A stretch of 64,000 bases of DNA. Source: Immundisolibacterales bacterium. GTDB lineage: Bacteria > Pseudomonadota > Gammaproteobacteria > HK1. A model generated the notes under the pieces. The model searched no databases. It was given only the letters and a program-made list of their open reading frames with translations, and was not told where the DNA came from. Shown here in pieces: positions 41,035 through 50,762 of the stretch. A program made the position numbers and the translations under genes. Position 1 is the stretch's first letter, and every line of letters starts with the position of its first letter. The DNA lies in assembly GCA_026712715.1 (NCBI GenBank), contig JAPOPW010000025.1:80757-144756 (forward strand). The letters run 5' to 3'.

Positions 41035-42285
41035 TCAGCTCCGGTAGCCGGCGTTGATGTCGATGTAGGCGTGGGTGAGGTCGCAGGTCCAGATGGTGTC
41101 CCGCCCGGTGCCGACGCCGACGTCGGCGCGCAGGCGGACCTCCTGGCCCATGAGGTGCCCGGTTGCCCGCTCCTCGGAGTAGCCCTCCCGGATCCGGCCG
41201 CCCTCGGCGCACTGCTCGTCGCCGATCCACAGCCGCAGCCGATCGCGCTCCGCCGCCTCGCCGGCCTTGCCGACGGCCATGACGAGCCGGCCCCAGTTCG
41301 CGTCCGACGCGGCGAGCATGGTCTTCACGAGCGGCGAATTGCCGATGCTGAGCGCGATCCGGCGCGCCGCCGCGTCGCTCTCGGCCCCTTCGACGGTGAC
41401 CTCGACGAACTTGCTCGCCCCCTCCCCGTCACGAACGATCTGGTGGGCGAGGTCGAGCATCGTCTCGTCGAGCAGGGCCCGCAGCTCGTCCAGGCGCGGA
41501 TCAGCCGCCTCCGTGACCGGCGTGGCGGGCTTGACCGCCCCGGTGGCGAAGAGCAGCACGGTATCGCTCGTCGAGGTGTCCGAATCGACGGTGATCCGGT
41601 TGAAGCTGCGGTCGACCGCCCCGGTGAGCAGGGCCTGCAGCACCGGGGCGGGAAGGTCCGCGTCGGTGAACGCGAACCCGAGCATCGTCGCCATGTCCGG
41701 CGCGATCATCCCGCTCCCCTTGGCGATCGCGGCGACCCGCACCGTCTCGCCGTCGAGGCGCGCCTCGCCCCCCGCTCCCCTCCGCGAGGCGTCCGTCGTG
41801 CGGATGGCGTCGGCCGCGGCCCGCCAGCGCTCCGGGGCGGGCGGGGCGAGGGCTTGCGCCGCCTGCTCCACCGCCGCGCGCATCGCCTGCGCGCCGAGCG
41901 GCTCGCCGATGACGCCGGTCGAGGCGAGGGAGACGTCCTCGGGATGCGTATCGAGGGCGTCCGCGACCGCCCGCGCCGAGGCGCGCGCCGCGTCCTCGCC
42001 CGCCGCGCCGGTGAACGCGTTGGCGTTGCCGGCGTTGCACAGCACCGCGCGCGCCGTGCCGCGCGCAACGTGCCGGCGGCACCAGTCGACCGGCGCGGAG
42101 GCGCAGCGTGACCGGGTGAACACCCCCGCGACCCGGGACCCCGGCGCGAGGGCGGCGAGCATGACGTCGGGGCGCCCCCGGTAGCGAAGCTCCGCCGCGT
42201 GGGCGGCAAGCAGCACCCCGGCGACCGGCGGAAGCTCGGGGAAGGCGGCGGGGGCGAGGGGAGATACGGAAGGTGACTCGCTCAC
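41035..42285 (-). CDS. argJ: Bifunctional glutamate N-acetyltransferase / amino-acid acetyltransferase
   Basis: A 416-residue ArgJ (ornithine acetyltransferase) of arginine biosynthesis, which transfers the acetyl group of N-acetylornithine to glutamate. Recognisable are GVFTRSRCASAPVDWCRRH, ARAVLCNAGNANAFTGAAGE (the NAGNANA loop), SLASTGVIGEPL, AIAKGSGMIAPDMATMLGFAFTDA, where the Thr of ATML is the self-cleavage nucleophile, and the C-terminal INAGYRS. All sites needed for processing into alpha and beta chains are present, so the protein looks active. Its short gap to the phosphopantetheinyl transferase gene suggests co-transcription. Confidence 0.96.
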   Translation of the reverse strand: MSESPSVSPLAPAAFPELPPVAGVLLAAHAAELRYRGRPDVMLAALAPGSRVAGVFTRSRCASAPVDWCRRHVARGTARAVLCNAGNANAFTGAAGEDAARASARAVADALDTHPEDVSLASTGVIGEPLGAQAMRAAVEQAAQALAPPAPERWRAAADAIRTTDASRRGAGGEARLDGETVRVAAIAKGSGMIAPDMATMLGFAFTDADLPAPVLQALLTGAVDRSFNRITVDSDTSTSDTVLLFATGAVKPATPVTEAADPRLDELRALLDETMLDLAHQIVRDGEGASKFVEVTVEGAESDAAARRIALSIGNSPLVKTMLAASDANWGRLVMAVGKAGEAAERDRLRLWIGDEQCAEGGRIREGYSEERATGHLMGQEVRLRADVGVGTGRDTIWTCDLTHAYIDINAGYRS

Positions 42286-42552
42286 GAATGACTCCAGGTG
42301 GGATCGAGCGCCGGCGGAACGCCGGAGGCACGATCATGTCAGAATTTCGCCCGGCCTCCCACCGGGTCGCGGTCGGCCGGCATACGTCCTCTTCCGGGTC
42401 GCCGCAGACCTTCTTCGCGCCGATCCGGCGCGAGACACCGGAGAAATGCGCTCCAACGGAGGGAATCCGGTCAAGGGCCAGGACTTGTCGCGGGTGGACC
42501 AACAGACCAGAATGCACCAGATCTCGAGATTACATGCCACTGATGCCGAGAC
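42286..42552. other. Divergent intergenic region
   Basis: About 270 bp between argJ and the toxin-antitoxin pair; the AT-richer end near 42500-42552 probably holds the antitoxin promoter. A GCCGGCGGAACGCCGGAGGC partial palindrome lies near 42310. Nothing else recognised. Confidence 0.35.
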
Positions 42553-42816
42553 ATGTCAGATAGCACGATTCATGCCGACGTCAGGCTCGGCGCCCAGGGG
42601 CGGCTCGTGGTGCCCGCCTCGATCCGAAAGGCGCTCGGGTTCCGCCCCGGCGAGACCCTCGTGGCCCGGATCGAGAACGGACACCTGGTGATCGAGAAGC
42701 CCGAAGCGGTGGAGCGCCGGCTGCATGCCCATTTCCGGAAGTTCGAGGGACGCAGCCTCGCCGAAGAGCTGATCGCCGAGCGCCGCGAGGAAGCGCGCAG
42801 GGAGGGTTCGGGTTGA
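42553..42816 (+). CDS. AbrB/MazE-type antitoxin
   Basis: An 87-residue swapped-hairpin DNA-binding protein. HADVRLGAQGRLVVPASIRKALGFRPGETLVARIENGHLVIEKPE is the classic AbrB/SpoVT form (G-R-[LV]-V-[IV]-P-x-x-[IL]-R-x-x-L-G), then a charged helical tail binds the toxin. Its stop TGA overlaps the PIN toxin start TTG by four bases. It would repress its own promoter and neutralise the toxin. Confidence 0.88.
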   Translation: MSDSTIHADVRLGAQGRLVVPASIRKALGFRPGETLVARIENGHLVIEKPEAVERRLHAHFRKFEGRSLAEELIAERREEARREGSG

Positions 42817-43199
42817 GTGCGGTGCTCGACGCTTCCGCTCTCCTCGCCTACCTCCAGCGCGAGCCCGGCGCCGGCTCGGTCAAGGCGGTGCTCGGCAGCG
42901 CCATCATGTCCACCGTCAACTGGACGGAGGTGATCCAGAAGGCGGCCGACTCGGAGGGCGAAGCGGCCGAGCTTCGAGTGGGCCTCGAGTCTCTCGGGCT
43001 GATCCTCGAGCCCTTCTCCGCATCCCAGGCCGGGATTGCCGGCTCGCTCCGCGACTCCACGATGGAGCTCGGTCTCTCTCTCGGCGACCGGGCGTGCCTC
43101 GCGCTCGCGATCGAGAAGGGGGAGACGATCCTGACCGCGGACCGCATCTGGCGGCGGCTGCGTCTCGGGATCGGGATCGGGATCGAAGTCATCCGATAG
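42813..43199 (+). CDS. PIN-domain toxin
   Basis: A 128-residue PIN-fold RNase started by TTG 42813 (TTGA overlap). The acidic residues are in VLDASALLAYLQREPG, NWTEVIQKAAD, LSLGDRACLALAIEKG and LTADRIWRRL. These suit a metal-dependent RNase. The second TA pair in the window; unlike the first, its antitoxin is of the AbrB type. The C-terminus carries a short GIGIGIE repeat. Ten bases downstream begins an unrelated CoA-transferase-like gene, so the TA pair may be embedded in a larger transcript. Confidence 0.86.
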   Translation: MSAVLDASALLAYLQREPGAGSVKAVLGSAIMSTVNWTEVIQKAADSEGEAAELRVGLESLGLILEPFSASQAGIAGSLRDSTMELGLSLGDRACLALAIEKGETILTADRIWRRLRLGIGIGIEVIR

Positions 43200-43208
43200 C
43201 CGACGCCG

Positions 43209-44483
43209 ATGCCGAAGACCATCACTCCGGACGACGTGCCGGGCCTGCTCGCGCCGGGCATGACGGTGTTCGTCGCCGGCGGCGCCAACGAGCCCGTCAC
43301 GGTGCTCGACGCGCTCCGGCGCCGGCCGGCCGCGGCCGCCGGGGTCACCTGGATCCAGTCCATCGTGCCCGGCCTCAACCGCTTCGACTTCTGCTCCCTG
43401 CACGAGGAGGCGCACGCCGTCGCGTTCTTCATCACCCCGGAGACCCGCGCGAGCTACCGCGCCGGGCGGATCGACTTCGTGCCCTGCCAGCTCCGGGCGG
43501 TCGCGGACCTCCTCGGCGAGGGGCTCGCGATCGATCTCGCGATCATGAGCGTATCGGCACCGCGGGACGGCGCGCGGGAGGGCGCCGCCGACTTCGGCGC
43601 GGGACTCAACTGCGACTATGTCGACGTCGTCTTCGAACGCGCGCGTCAGGTCGTCGCGGAGGTCAACCCGGCCCTCCCCGATCCTCCGGACGGACCGCGC
43701 ATCGCGGCCGGAGACATCGACTTCGCGGTGCCGGTGGACCGCCCCCCCGACCCCTTCCCCCTGCCCGTCCCGGACGACACCGCCCGCGCCATCGCCCGGA
43801 ACGTCGCCGCGCTCGTCCGCGACGGCGACACCATCCAGACCGGCATCGGCTCCATCCCCTACGCGGTGCTCGGCGCCCTTCGGGAGAAGAACGACCTCGG
43901 GCTTCACTCCGGCATTCTCGACGACGGGGTGATGGAGCTCGTCGAGCGCGGGGTGATCAACGGAGCGCGCAAGACCATCGACCGCGGCCGGCACGTCACC
44001 GCCTACGCGATCGGCTCGCCCGCCCTCTACGACTGGCTCGGGGAGCGCCCGGACGTGCGCTTCCGCCCCGTCAACTACACCCACGGGGCCGGCACGCTCG
44101 CCCGGATCGACCGCTTCGTCTCGATCAATTCCGCGCTCGAGATCGACCTCGCGGGTCAGGTGAACGCGGAGATGATCCGCGGCGCCCAGGTCACCGGGAC
44201 GGGGGGATCGGTAGACTTCATGCGCGGGGCGGCGGGCTCGCGAGGCGGGCGTTCCATCGTGGCCCTCGGCGCGACCGCGGCCGGGGGCCGGGTCTCGCGC
44301 ATCGTGCCGCGCCTTGGCGAGGGGAACGCCGCGACCGCGCTGCGCACGGACGTCGACTTCGTGGTGACCGAGCACGGGGTCGCCGACCTGCGGCACCGGC
44401 CGGAGCGTGCGCGCGCCGCCGCGCTCGCGGCCATCGCGGCCCCCGGTTTCAGGAGCGAGCTCGAGGCGGCGGGCCGCCCGTGA
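43209..44483 (+). CDS. Acetyl-CoA hydrolase/transferase family protein (4-hydroxybutyrate CoA-transferase-like)
   Basis: A 424-residue CoA-transferase of the Cat1/Cat2 (family I-like) group. Typical are LAPGMTVFVAGGANEPVTVLDAL, FFITPETRASYRAGRIDFVPCQLRAVADLL, the FDFCSLHEE loop, the nucleotide-like TIQTGIGSIPYAVLGALREKNDLGLHSGILDDGVMELVERG, and SINSALEIDLAGQVNAE, whose Glu in the SALE segment is the catalytic nucleophile. The C-terminus has VDFVVTEHGVADLR. It moves CoA between acetyl-CoA and short acids such as 4-hydroxybutyrate or butyrate. Downstream overlaps the DUF599 gene (GTGA), implying an operon of CoA-transferase, DUF599, MFS and the molybdenum hydroxylase. Confidence 0.88.
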   Translation: MPKTITPDDVPGLLAPGMTVFVAGGANEPVTVLDALRRRPAAAAGVTWIQSIVPGLNRFDFCSLHEEAHAVAFFITPETRASYRAGRIDFVPCQLRAVADLLGEGLAIDLAIMSVSAPRDGAREGAADFGAGLNCDYVDVVFERARQVVAEVNPALPDPPDGPRIAAGDIDFAVPVDRPPDPFPLPVPDDTARAIARNVAALVRDGDTIQTGIGSIPYAVLGALREKNDLGLHSGILDDGVMELVERGVINGARKTIDRGRHVTAYAIGSPALYDWLGERPDVRFRPVNYTHGAGTLARIDRFVSINSALEIDLAGQVNAEMIRGAQVTGTGGSVDFMRGAAGSRGGRSIVALGATAAGGRVSRIVPRLGEGNAATALRTDVDFVVTEHGVADLRHRPERARAAALAAIAAPGFRSELEAAGRP

Positions 44484-45163
44484 TCGACATCACCTCCCTC
44501 GACTTCGCCGCGGTGGTCCTGCTCGCCGCGTGCTGGGGGGGGTTCAACCTGGTCGTGTTCCGCCCCCGGACCGGGAAGCAGGCGAGTCTCAGCCGGACCA
44601 TGGACCGCTACCGATCGAAATGGATGGCGACCATGGCGGGGCGCGAGCTGCGCATGATCGACACCATGATCCAGGGCTCGGTGCTCCAGGGCTGCACGTT
44701 CTTCGCATCGACCGCGATCCTCCTCGTCGGCGGACTGCTGACCCTCCTCGGGGCAAGCGACAGCGCGCTCACCGTGGTGCGCGAGATTCCGTTCGCGGCC
44801 GAGACGTCGCGCACCCTCTGGCAGATCAAGGTGCTGGGGCTCGTGACGGTGCTCGTCTACGCCTTCTTCAAGTTCGCGTGGGCGCACCGCCTCTACACCT
44901 ACTGCATCGTCGTCATGGGTGCGACCCCGATGGACGACGGGTCCGAAGCGGCCAGCTTCGCGCGGCGGGCCGCCCGCCTGCTCGACCTCGGCGCCCTCCA
45001 CTTCGACCGGGGGATCCGCGCCTACTACTACACGTTCGCCGCGACCGCGTGGTTCATCCACCCGGTGCTGTTCATGATCGCCACCGTGTGGGTGACCGCG
45101 GTGCTGCTCCGGCGCGAGTTCCGTTCCCGGACCCGCAACATCCTCTTGTCCGAGCCCGATTGA
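44480..45163 (+). CDS. DUF599 family membrane protein
   Basis: A 227-residue inner-membrane protein of the DUF599 family, with about four hydrophobic segments (residues 8-25, 70-95, 115-135, 185-215). RTMDRYRSKWMATMAGRELRMIDTMIQGSVLQGCTFFASTAILLVGGLLTLLG is the family stretch, then FKFAWAHRLYTYCIVVMGATPM. No function has been established for DUF599. The GTG start overlaps the CoA-transferase stop by four bases, which indicates translational coupling, but no functional link is known. Confidence 0.85.
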   Translation: MIDITSLDFAAVVLLAACWGGFNLVVFRPRTGKQASLSRTMDRYRSKWMATMAGRELRMIDTMIQGSVLQGCTFFASTAILLVGGLLTLLGASDSALTVVREIPFAAETSRTLWQIKVLGLVTVLVYAFFKFAWAHRLYTYCIVVMGATPMDDGSEAASFARRAARLLDLGALHFDRGIRAYYYTFAATAWFIHPVLFMIATVWVTAVLLRREFRSRTRNILLSEPD

Positions 45164-45172
45164 TCCGGGCCG

Positions 45173-46459
45173 ATGTGGGGTCTCGATCCGGCCGCCTTCC
45201 GGCGCAGTCGAAATCCCTGGCTGACCGACCGGCGCTTCGTCGCGATCTTCGTCGTCGGCACCCTGACGAGCGTGGTGCGCTGGCTCGAGATGCTCGTCTT
45301 CGGGGTCTACGTCTTCGCCGAGACCCGCTCCGCCACCATCACCGCCGCGATGACCCTGCTTCGGGTGCTGCCCCTCGCGCTCTTCGGCGCCTTCGGGGGG
45401 GCGGTCGCGGACCGGGTCGATCGCAGGCTGGTGATGCAATGGGGGCTCGTCGCGATGTGCGTGCTGTCGGTGGGACTGGCGGTGCTCGCATGGTCGGGAC
45501 GCATCGAGGTTTGGCACCTCGGGGTGGCCGCGTTCCTCGGGGGGACCTTCTGGATCACGGACTTTCCGATTCGCCGGGCGCTCATCGGCGACGTGGTGCC
45601 GGGAGCGTTCCTCGGGCGGGCGATGGGGGTCGACACCCTCGCCAACAACGGCACCCGCATTCTCGGACCCCTGCTGGGGGGAACCCTGCTCGCGACCGTC
45701 GGGCTCGCGGGAGTCTTCGTGCTCTCCGCGGTGCTCCACGCCATGTGCTGGATTGCGTTCCAGATGGTCCGCTTCCCTTCGTCCGGCGCCGCGGCGCGCA
45801 CGGACAACGTCTGGCGAAGCATCGCCGAAGGGATGCGGTACCTGCGCGGCAACCGGCGCCTCGCCGGGGTCCTGGCGATGACCGTGGTGTTCAACCTCTG
45901 GGCCTTCCCCGTCGTCGCGATGATCCCGGTCATCGGCGAGGAGAGCTTCCGGCTCGGTCCCTCCGCGGTCGGGATCCTCGCCTCGACGGAGGGGGCGGGC
46001 GCTCTCATCGGTTCGATTCTCGTCACGATCCTCGCCCGCCCGGCCAACTTCATGCGCATCTACTTCTGGGGATGCGTGGTCTACCTGGCGCTCTCCATGG
46101 CGTTTGCCGCCTCCCCCTTCCCGTGGCTCGCCGGCACCATGCTGTTCGTGGTCGGGGTCGGGGGCGCCTTCTACGCCGCAATGCAGACCACCCTCGTCAT
46201 CACCTCCACCCCGGCGGCGGTGCGCGGACGGATGATGGGCGTTCTCTCGGTGTGCATCGGGACCGGGCCCCTCGGCTTCTACCACGTGGGGGCGCTCGCC
46301 GACTGGATCGGCGCGCGCGACGCGGTCGCCCTCATCGGGCTGGAGGGGCTCGTCGCCGCGATCGTCGTCTCGCTCCTGTGGCCCGAGATCCACGGACGCC
46401 GCCCCGGAGCCGCCCGCCTGCGGCGTCAGGACCGGCGGCGCCCGCGGCGCGCGGGCTAG
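45173..46459 (+). CDS. MFS transporter (EntS/MFS_3-like exporter)
   Basis: A 428-residue major facilitator with 12 predicted membrane segments. The short N-terminus (RSRNPWLTDRRFVAIFVVGTLTSVVRWLEMLVFGVYVFAET) leads into LLRVLPLALFGAFGGAVADRVDRRLVMQ, the A-D-R-x-D/G-R-R motif A loop between TM2 and TM3. The second motif-A-like loop reads AAVRGRMMGVLSVCIGTGPLG. MFS_3/EntS-type exporters expel siderophores, drugs or metabolites by proton antiport. It lies 9 bases after DUF599 and 42 bases before the hydroxylase genes, so it probably shares their promoter. Confidence 0.88.
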   Translation: MWGLDPAAFRRSRNPWLTDRRFVAIFVVGTLTSVVRWLEMLVFGVYVFAETRSATITAAMTLLRVLPLALFGAFGGAVADRVDRRLVMQWGLVAMCVLSVGLAVLAWSGRIEVWHLGVAAFLGGTFWITDFPIRRALIGDVVPGAFLGRAMGVDTLANNGTRILGPLLGGTLLATVGLAGVFVLSAVLHAMCWIAFQMVRFPSSGAAARTDNVWRSIAEGMRYLRGNRRLAGVLAMTVVFNLWAFPVVAMIPVIGEESFRLGPSAVGILASTEGAGALIGSILVTILARPANFMRIYFWGCVVYLALSMAFAASPFPWLAGTMLFVVGVGGAFYAAMQTTLVITSTPAAVRGRMMGVLSVCIGTGPLGFYHVGALADWIGARDAVALIGLEGLVAAIVVSLLWPEIHGRRPGAARLRRQDRRRPRRAG

Positions 46460-46501
46460 AATGAAGGCGACGGCGGAGAGCCGGGGACCGGAGAACCGGC
46501 C

Positions 46502-47005
46502 ATGATTCGCTTGCTGACCTTTCGCCTCAATGGGCGCGAGCGCACGGACGCGGTTGCGGACAACGTGCTGCTGCTCGACCACCTGCGCGAATCGGTGGGG
46601 CTGACCGGCACCAAGACGGGGTGCGACGGCGGCGAGTGCGGGGCGTGCACGGTGCTCGTGGACGGGGCACCGGTCCTCTCGTGCCTGACCCTCGCGGCGA
46701 CGGTGGCCGACCGGTCCGTCGAGACGGTCGAGTCGCTGGCCGAAGAGGGCCGCCTCGCCTTCATCCAGGAAGGCTTCCACCGCAAGCTCGGCTCCCAGTG
46801 CGGCTACTGCACCCCGGGGCTCATCATGGCTTCCGAGGCGTTGCTGCGGCGCGACCCCGACCCGACCGAGGACGCGATCCGGGACGCCCTCGGCAGCAAC
46901 ATCTGCCGCTGCACCGGGTACGTCAAGATCGTCGAGGCGGTGCGCTGGGCGGCCGAGGCCGCGGCTGCCGGCCGTGCCGGCGCGACGCGGAGCGCGGCGC
47001 CGTGA
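46502..47005 (+). CDS. Molybdenum hydroxylase [2Fe-2S] small subunit (HcrC/CoxS-like)
   Basis: A 167-residue iron-sulfur subunit holding two [2Fe-2S] clusters. The plant-ferredoxin-like site is [23 protein letters not shown], the helical-domain site is [20 protein letters not shown] and [18 protein letters not shown]. The pattern is complete. It passes electrons from the molybdenum site to FAD. The C-terminal 20 residues are Ala-rich. Its stop overlaps the next start in GTGA, and the order small-large-medium follows. Confidence 0.95.
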   Translation: MIRLLTFRLNGRERTDAVADNVLLLDHLRESVGLTGTKTGCDGGECGACTVLVDGAPVLSCLTLAATVADRSVETVESLAEEGRLAFIQEGFHRKLGSQCGYCTPGLIMASEALLRRDPDPTEDAIRDALGSNICRCTGYVKIVEAVRWAAEAAAAGRAGATRSAAP

Positions 47006-49677
47006 GCGCGACCGCATCCTCGACCGACGAACGGCATCAGGACGCGATGCCGGCGAGGGTCCGGACCATCGGGGGGTACGTCCCCCTCGTGGACGGGCCG
47101 GACAAGGTGAGCGGGCGGGCGCGCTACACGGCGGACCTGCCGGCGGCAGCCGGCGCGCTCGCGGGCCGGATCCTTCGAAGTCCCTGGGGACACGCCGCGA
47201 TCCGATCGGTCGACACGAGCGAGGCGGAGGCGCTCCCCGGGGTGCGGGCGGTGGTGACCGGGGCGGACTGCGACCGCACGTTCGGCGTCCTCCCCATCGC
47301 GATGCACGAGTACCCCCTCGCCCGCGACCGGGTGCGCTACCGGGGCGAGGCGATCGCGGCCGTCGCGGCGGACGACGACGCGACCGCGGAGCGCGCCCTC
47401 GCCCTCATCCGGGTGGAGGCCGAGGAGCTCCCCGCGTACTACCGGGCCGAGGACGCGATTGCCCCCGGCGCGATCGACCTCCACGAGAAGCGCCCCGGCA
47501 ACGTCGAGCGCGACGTCGAGTACGAGCTCGGGGACGTGGACGCGGCCCTCGCCGGGGCCGACCTCGTGCGCGAGAAGACCTACCGCTGCGCGGAGGTCTG
47601 CCAGGCCCAGATGGAGATGCACGCCGCCCTCGCCGACTACGACCCCGAGCGGGGTCGCCTCACCGTGCACGCGAGCACCCAGGTGCCCTACTACGTGCAC
47701 CTCATGCTCGCGCGCTGTCTCGACATGGAGAGGTCGAGGATCCGGGTGGTCAAGCCCCACATCGGGGGCGGCTTCGGCTGCCGCACCGAGACCCTCCACG
47801 TCGAGCTCGTGTGCGCCCTCCTCGCGCGCCGGGCGGGCGGCGCGGTGCGCCTCGTGACGACCCGCGAGGAGACCTTCATCACCCACCGGGGACGCCCCGA
47901 GCAGACCGTGCGGCTGAAAATGGGCCTCCGGCGCGACGGGCGGATCACCGGGGTCGAGTGCGAGAGCGTGCAGCGGGGCGGGGCCTACTCCGGCTACGGA
48001 ATCGTCACCATCCTCTACTCGGGATCGCTCCTTTATGCGATCTACGACCTCGAGCACGTTCGCTACCGCGGGCGCCGGGTGCTCACGAACACCCCACCCT
48101 GCGGGGCGATGCGCGGCCACGGCACGGTGAACGTGCGCTTCGCCTTCGAGGCCCTCCTCGACGAGATGGCGGCGGAGCTCGGGCTCGATCCCTTCGCGGT
48201 GCGGCGCGCGAACCTCATCGATCCTCCGGCAGTGACCCCGAACGACCTCCTCGTCAACAGCTACGGCCTCCCCGAGTGCCTCGACCGGGTGGAGCGGGCG
48301 AGCGGGTGGCGGGAGCGGCGCGGCCGCCTCCCCGCCGGGCGCGGCCTCGGAATGGCTTGCTCGCACTACGTGAGCGGCGCATCGAAGCCCGTCCACTGGA
48401 CCGGCGAGCCGCACGCCACCGTGCACATCAAGCTCGACTTCGACGGCTCGGTGGTGATCCTGACCGGGGCGCCCGAGATCGGGCAGGGCTCTTCCACCGT
48501 CCTCGTGCAGTGCGTGACGGAGGTGCTCGGGGTGGACCCGGGACGGATCCGCATCGTCGCGAGCGACAGCGAGGTGACCCCGAAGGACAACGGGGCGTAC
48601 TCGTCCCGGGTGACCGTGATGGTCGGCAACGCGGCGATCGAGGCGGCGGAACGCCTGCTCGACACGCTGACCCGGGCGGCCGCCCGCGAGCTCGAGGTGG
48701 AGCCCGGGGACGTGGAGGTGCTGGGCGAGGTCTACCGCGCGGGGAGCCAGGACCGCGGGCTCACCTTCGACGAGGTCGCGGCGGCGGCGCTTCGCGAGAG
48801 CGGCACGATCACCGTCAAGGGCAACTTCTCCACCCCGGCGGAGGCGCAGGGGGGGAAGAAGTACCGCGGCGCGACGGTCGGCTCCACCACCGGATACAGC
48901 TACGCGGCCCAGGTCGTCGAGGTCAGGGTCGACGAGGAGACCGGCCAGGTCACGGTCGAGCGGGTGTGGGTCGCCCACGACTGCGGCAAGGCCCTCAACC
49001 GGCTCGCGGTGGAGGGGCAGGTGCAGGGCTCGGTGTGGATGGGCATGGGGCAGGCGATGAGCGAGGAGACGGGCTACGCGGACGGCCTCCTGAGCGCCCC
49101 CAACCTGCTCGACTACCGGGTGCCGTCGATCGCCGACTCCCCGCCCATCGACGTCCAGATCGTCGAGAGCAACGACCCCCTCGGCCCGTTCGGCGCGAAG
49201 GAGGCGGGCGAGGGATCGCTTGCGGGCTTCCTTCCGGCCCTCACGAGCGCGGTGGCGGACGCCATCGATCTTCGGATGGACGAGCTGCCGGTGACCCCGG
49301 ACCGGGTGTGGCGGGCCCTCGAGCGCCGCCGCCGCGAGGCGGAGCGGGCGGCCCGGACGGCACGGCGCGGCGCCGCGAACGGCGGCGCATCGGGCGCGGC
49401 GCGCCAGGCGAGCGGGACCCCACGCGGAGCGCCGGCACCACCGCGGCCGACCGAGGCCGAGACCGGAACCGGGGCTGGCTCCGGGGCCGGCTCCGCATCC
49501 GCGAGCGAAGGCGATTCCATCCGGCCGCACGCGAGCTCGCGAACCGCGGGCGACGAGAGATCGAATTTCCGTTCGAATGGACCGGACTCCGATTCCGGGC
49601 CCGGCTCCGATTCCGGACCCGGCTCCGGGTCGCCGGCGCGAGCGGGCGGCCGCCGCACGAAAGGACGTTCCGCTTGA
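47002..49677 (+). CDS. Molybdopterin-binding large subunit of a molybdenum hydroxylase (HcrA-like), with long low-complexity tail
   Basis: An 891-residue xanthine dehydrogenase-family catalytic subunit, started at GTG 47002. It reads [35 protein letters not shown] at the start, then [28 protein letters not shown] (the GGGFG molybdopterin loop), [26 protein letters not shown] (the A-x-R-G-x-G loop), the substrate/Mo Glu in [27 protein letters not shown], and [11 protein letters not shown]. The catalytic domain ends about residue 780; the last 110 residues are Arg/Ala- then Gly/Ser/Pro-rich with [17 protein letters not shown] repeats, an unusual tail. The next gene (HcrB-like) overlaps in TTGA. 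With its two partners it would reductively dehydroxylate, or hydroxylate, an aromatic or similar thioester; the exact reaction is inferred from the [4Fe-4S] partner. Confidence 0.88.
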   Translation: MSATASSTDERHQDAMPARVRTIGGYVPLVDGPDKVSGRARYTADLPAAAGALAGRILRSPWGHAAIRSVDTSEAEALPGVRAVVTGADCDRTFGVLPIAMHEYPLARDRVRYRGEAIAAVAADDDATAERALALIRVEAEELPAYYRAEDAIAPGAIDLHEKRPGNVERDVEYELGDVDAALAGADLVREKTYRCAEVCQAQMEMHAALADYDPERGRLTVHASTQVPYYVHLMLARCLDMERSRIRVVKPHIGGGFGCRTETLHVELVCALLARRAGGAVRLVTTREETFITHRGRPEQTVRLKMGLRRDGRITGVECESVQRGGAYSGYGIVTILYSGSLLYAIYDLEHVRYRGRRVLTNTPPCGAMRGHGTVNVRFAFEALLDEMAAELGLDPFAVRRANLIDPPAVTPNDLLVNSYGLPECLDRVERASGWRERRGRLPAGRGLGMACSHYVSGASKPVHWTGEPHATVHIKLDFDGSVVILTGAPEIGQGSSTVLVQCVTEVLGVDPGRIRIVASDSEVTPKDNGAYSSRVTVMVGNAAIEAAERLLDTLTRAAARELEVEPGDVEVLGEVYRAGSQDRGLTFDEVAAAALRESGTITVKGNFSTPAEAQGGKKYRGATVGSTTGYSYAAQVVEVRVDEETGQVTVERVWVAHDCGKALNRLAVEGQVQGSVWMGMGQAMSEETGYADGLLSAPNLLDYRVPSIADSPPIDVQIVESNDPLGPFGAKEAGEGSLAGFLPALTSAVADAIDLRMDELPVTPDRVWRALERRRREAERAARTARRGAANGGASGAARQASGTPRGAPAPPRPTEAETGTGAGSGAGSASASEGDSIRPHASSRTAGDERSNFRSNGPDSDSGPGSDSGPGSGSPARAGGRRTKGRSA

Positions 49678-50657
49678 ACGTGCTCCCGGAGTGGGAGCTG
49701 CTCGCTCCATCCTCGGTCGACGAGGTGCGGGCCGCCCGCGCCCATCACCCGGGAAGCCGGTTCCTCGGCGGCGGCACCGACCTCGTGGTGAACCTGCGGC
49801 GCGGGATTGGCGACCCGCCCGCCACTCTCATCGACCTCAATCGGGTTGCTGACCTGAAGGGGATCGAGGTCGCGGGCGAATGGATCCGGATCGGCGCCGG
49901 GGTCACCATCCGCGAGCTCGCGCAGGACCCGAGGGTGCGTGCGAGCTTCCCGGGGCTTGCGGCCGCGGCGGGCTCGATCGCGGGCCCCACCCACCGCAAC
50001 ATGGGCACCGTCGGCGGCAACCTCTGCCTCGACACCCGCTGCATCTACTACAACCAGAGCGAGTGGTGGCGGGCCGCCAACCGCTACTGCCTCAAGTACG
50101 GCGGCGACATCTGCCACGTCGCGCCGAAGAGCCGGATCTGCTACGCGACCTTCAGCGGCGACCTCGCTCCCGCCCTCGCCGTCCTCGACGACGCGCAGAT
50201 CGAGATCGCAGGGGCGCAGGGTGCCCGTACCCTCCCCCTGGACTCGCTCTACACCGGCGACGGGGAGCGCTACCTCGCGCTCGAGCCGGACGAGCTCGTG
50301 GTCGCGGTGCGGGCGCGGCGCCCGCCCGCCCTTCGCACCGGCTACGACAAGGTTCGGGTGCGCCAGTCCATCGACTACCCCCTCGCCGGGGTCGCCGCCG
50401 GAGTGGTCCGGGAGGGCGATCGTCTCGCCGACCTGCGGCTCGCGTTCACCGGCACCAACCCGCGCCCGTTGCGGCTCGCGGGCACCGAAGACCTGTGCGG
50501 AGGCGCCCTCGACGATGCGGTGATGGAACGGCTGAGCGGACTCGTGCGCCGCCAGGTCATGGCCATGCGCACCACGTTCACGAGCGGCCATTACCGGCGC
50601 CACGCCGCCGGGGTGCTCGCCCGGCGCCTCGTCCGCCGCCTCTTCGACACGACCTGA
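49674..50657 (+). CDS. FAD/[4Fe-4S] medium subunit of a 4-hydroxybenzoyl-CoA reductase-like enzyme
   Basis: A 327-residue FAD subunit from TTG 49674 overlapping the large-subunit stop. [35 protein letters not shown] is the PCMH-type FAD fold. Between the two FAD subdomains lies an insertion with [35 protein letters not shown]: spacing Cx15Cx7Cx8C. This is exactly the spacing of the extra [4Fe-4S] ligands in Thauera 4-hydroxybenzoyl-CoA reductase beta subunit, absent from xanthine and CO dehydrogenases. It supports assignment of the three-gene unit as an HcrCAB-like reductase that accepts electrons from reduced ferredoxin. The substrate may differ from 4-hydroxybenzoyl-CoA. Confidence 0.9.
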   Translation: MNVLPEWELLAPSSVDEVRAARAHHPGSRFLGGGTDLVVNLRRGIGDPPATLIDLNRVADLKGIEVAGEWIRIGAGVTIRELAQDPRVRASFPGLAAAAGSIAGPTHRNMGTVGGNLCLDTRCIYYNQSEWWRAANRYCLKYGGDICHVAPKSRICYATFSGDLAPALAVLDDAQIEIAGAQGARTLPLDSLYTGDGERYLALEPDELVVAVRARRPPALRTGYDKVRVRQSIDYPLAGVAAGVVREGDRLADLRLAFTGTNPRPLRLAGTEDLCGGALDDAVMERLSGLVRRQVMAMRTTFTSGHYRRHAAGVLARRLVRRLFDTT

Positions 50658-50762
50658 CCGCCACCGGACCCACGCGCCGGCCCACCGCCGCGAGGGTCCC
50701 GGCCAGGCGCCTTCCCGCGCGGGCCGGCGGCCGGCGCTCGAGTCAAGCGCGCGCGCCGGCCT

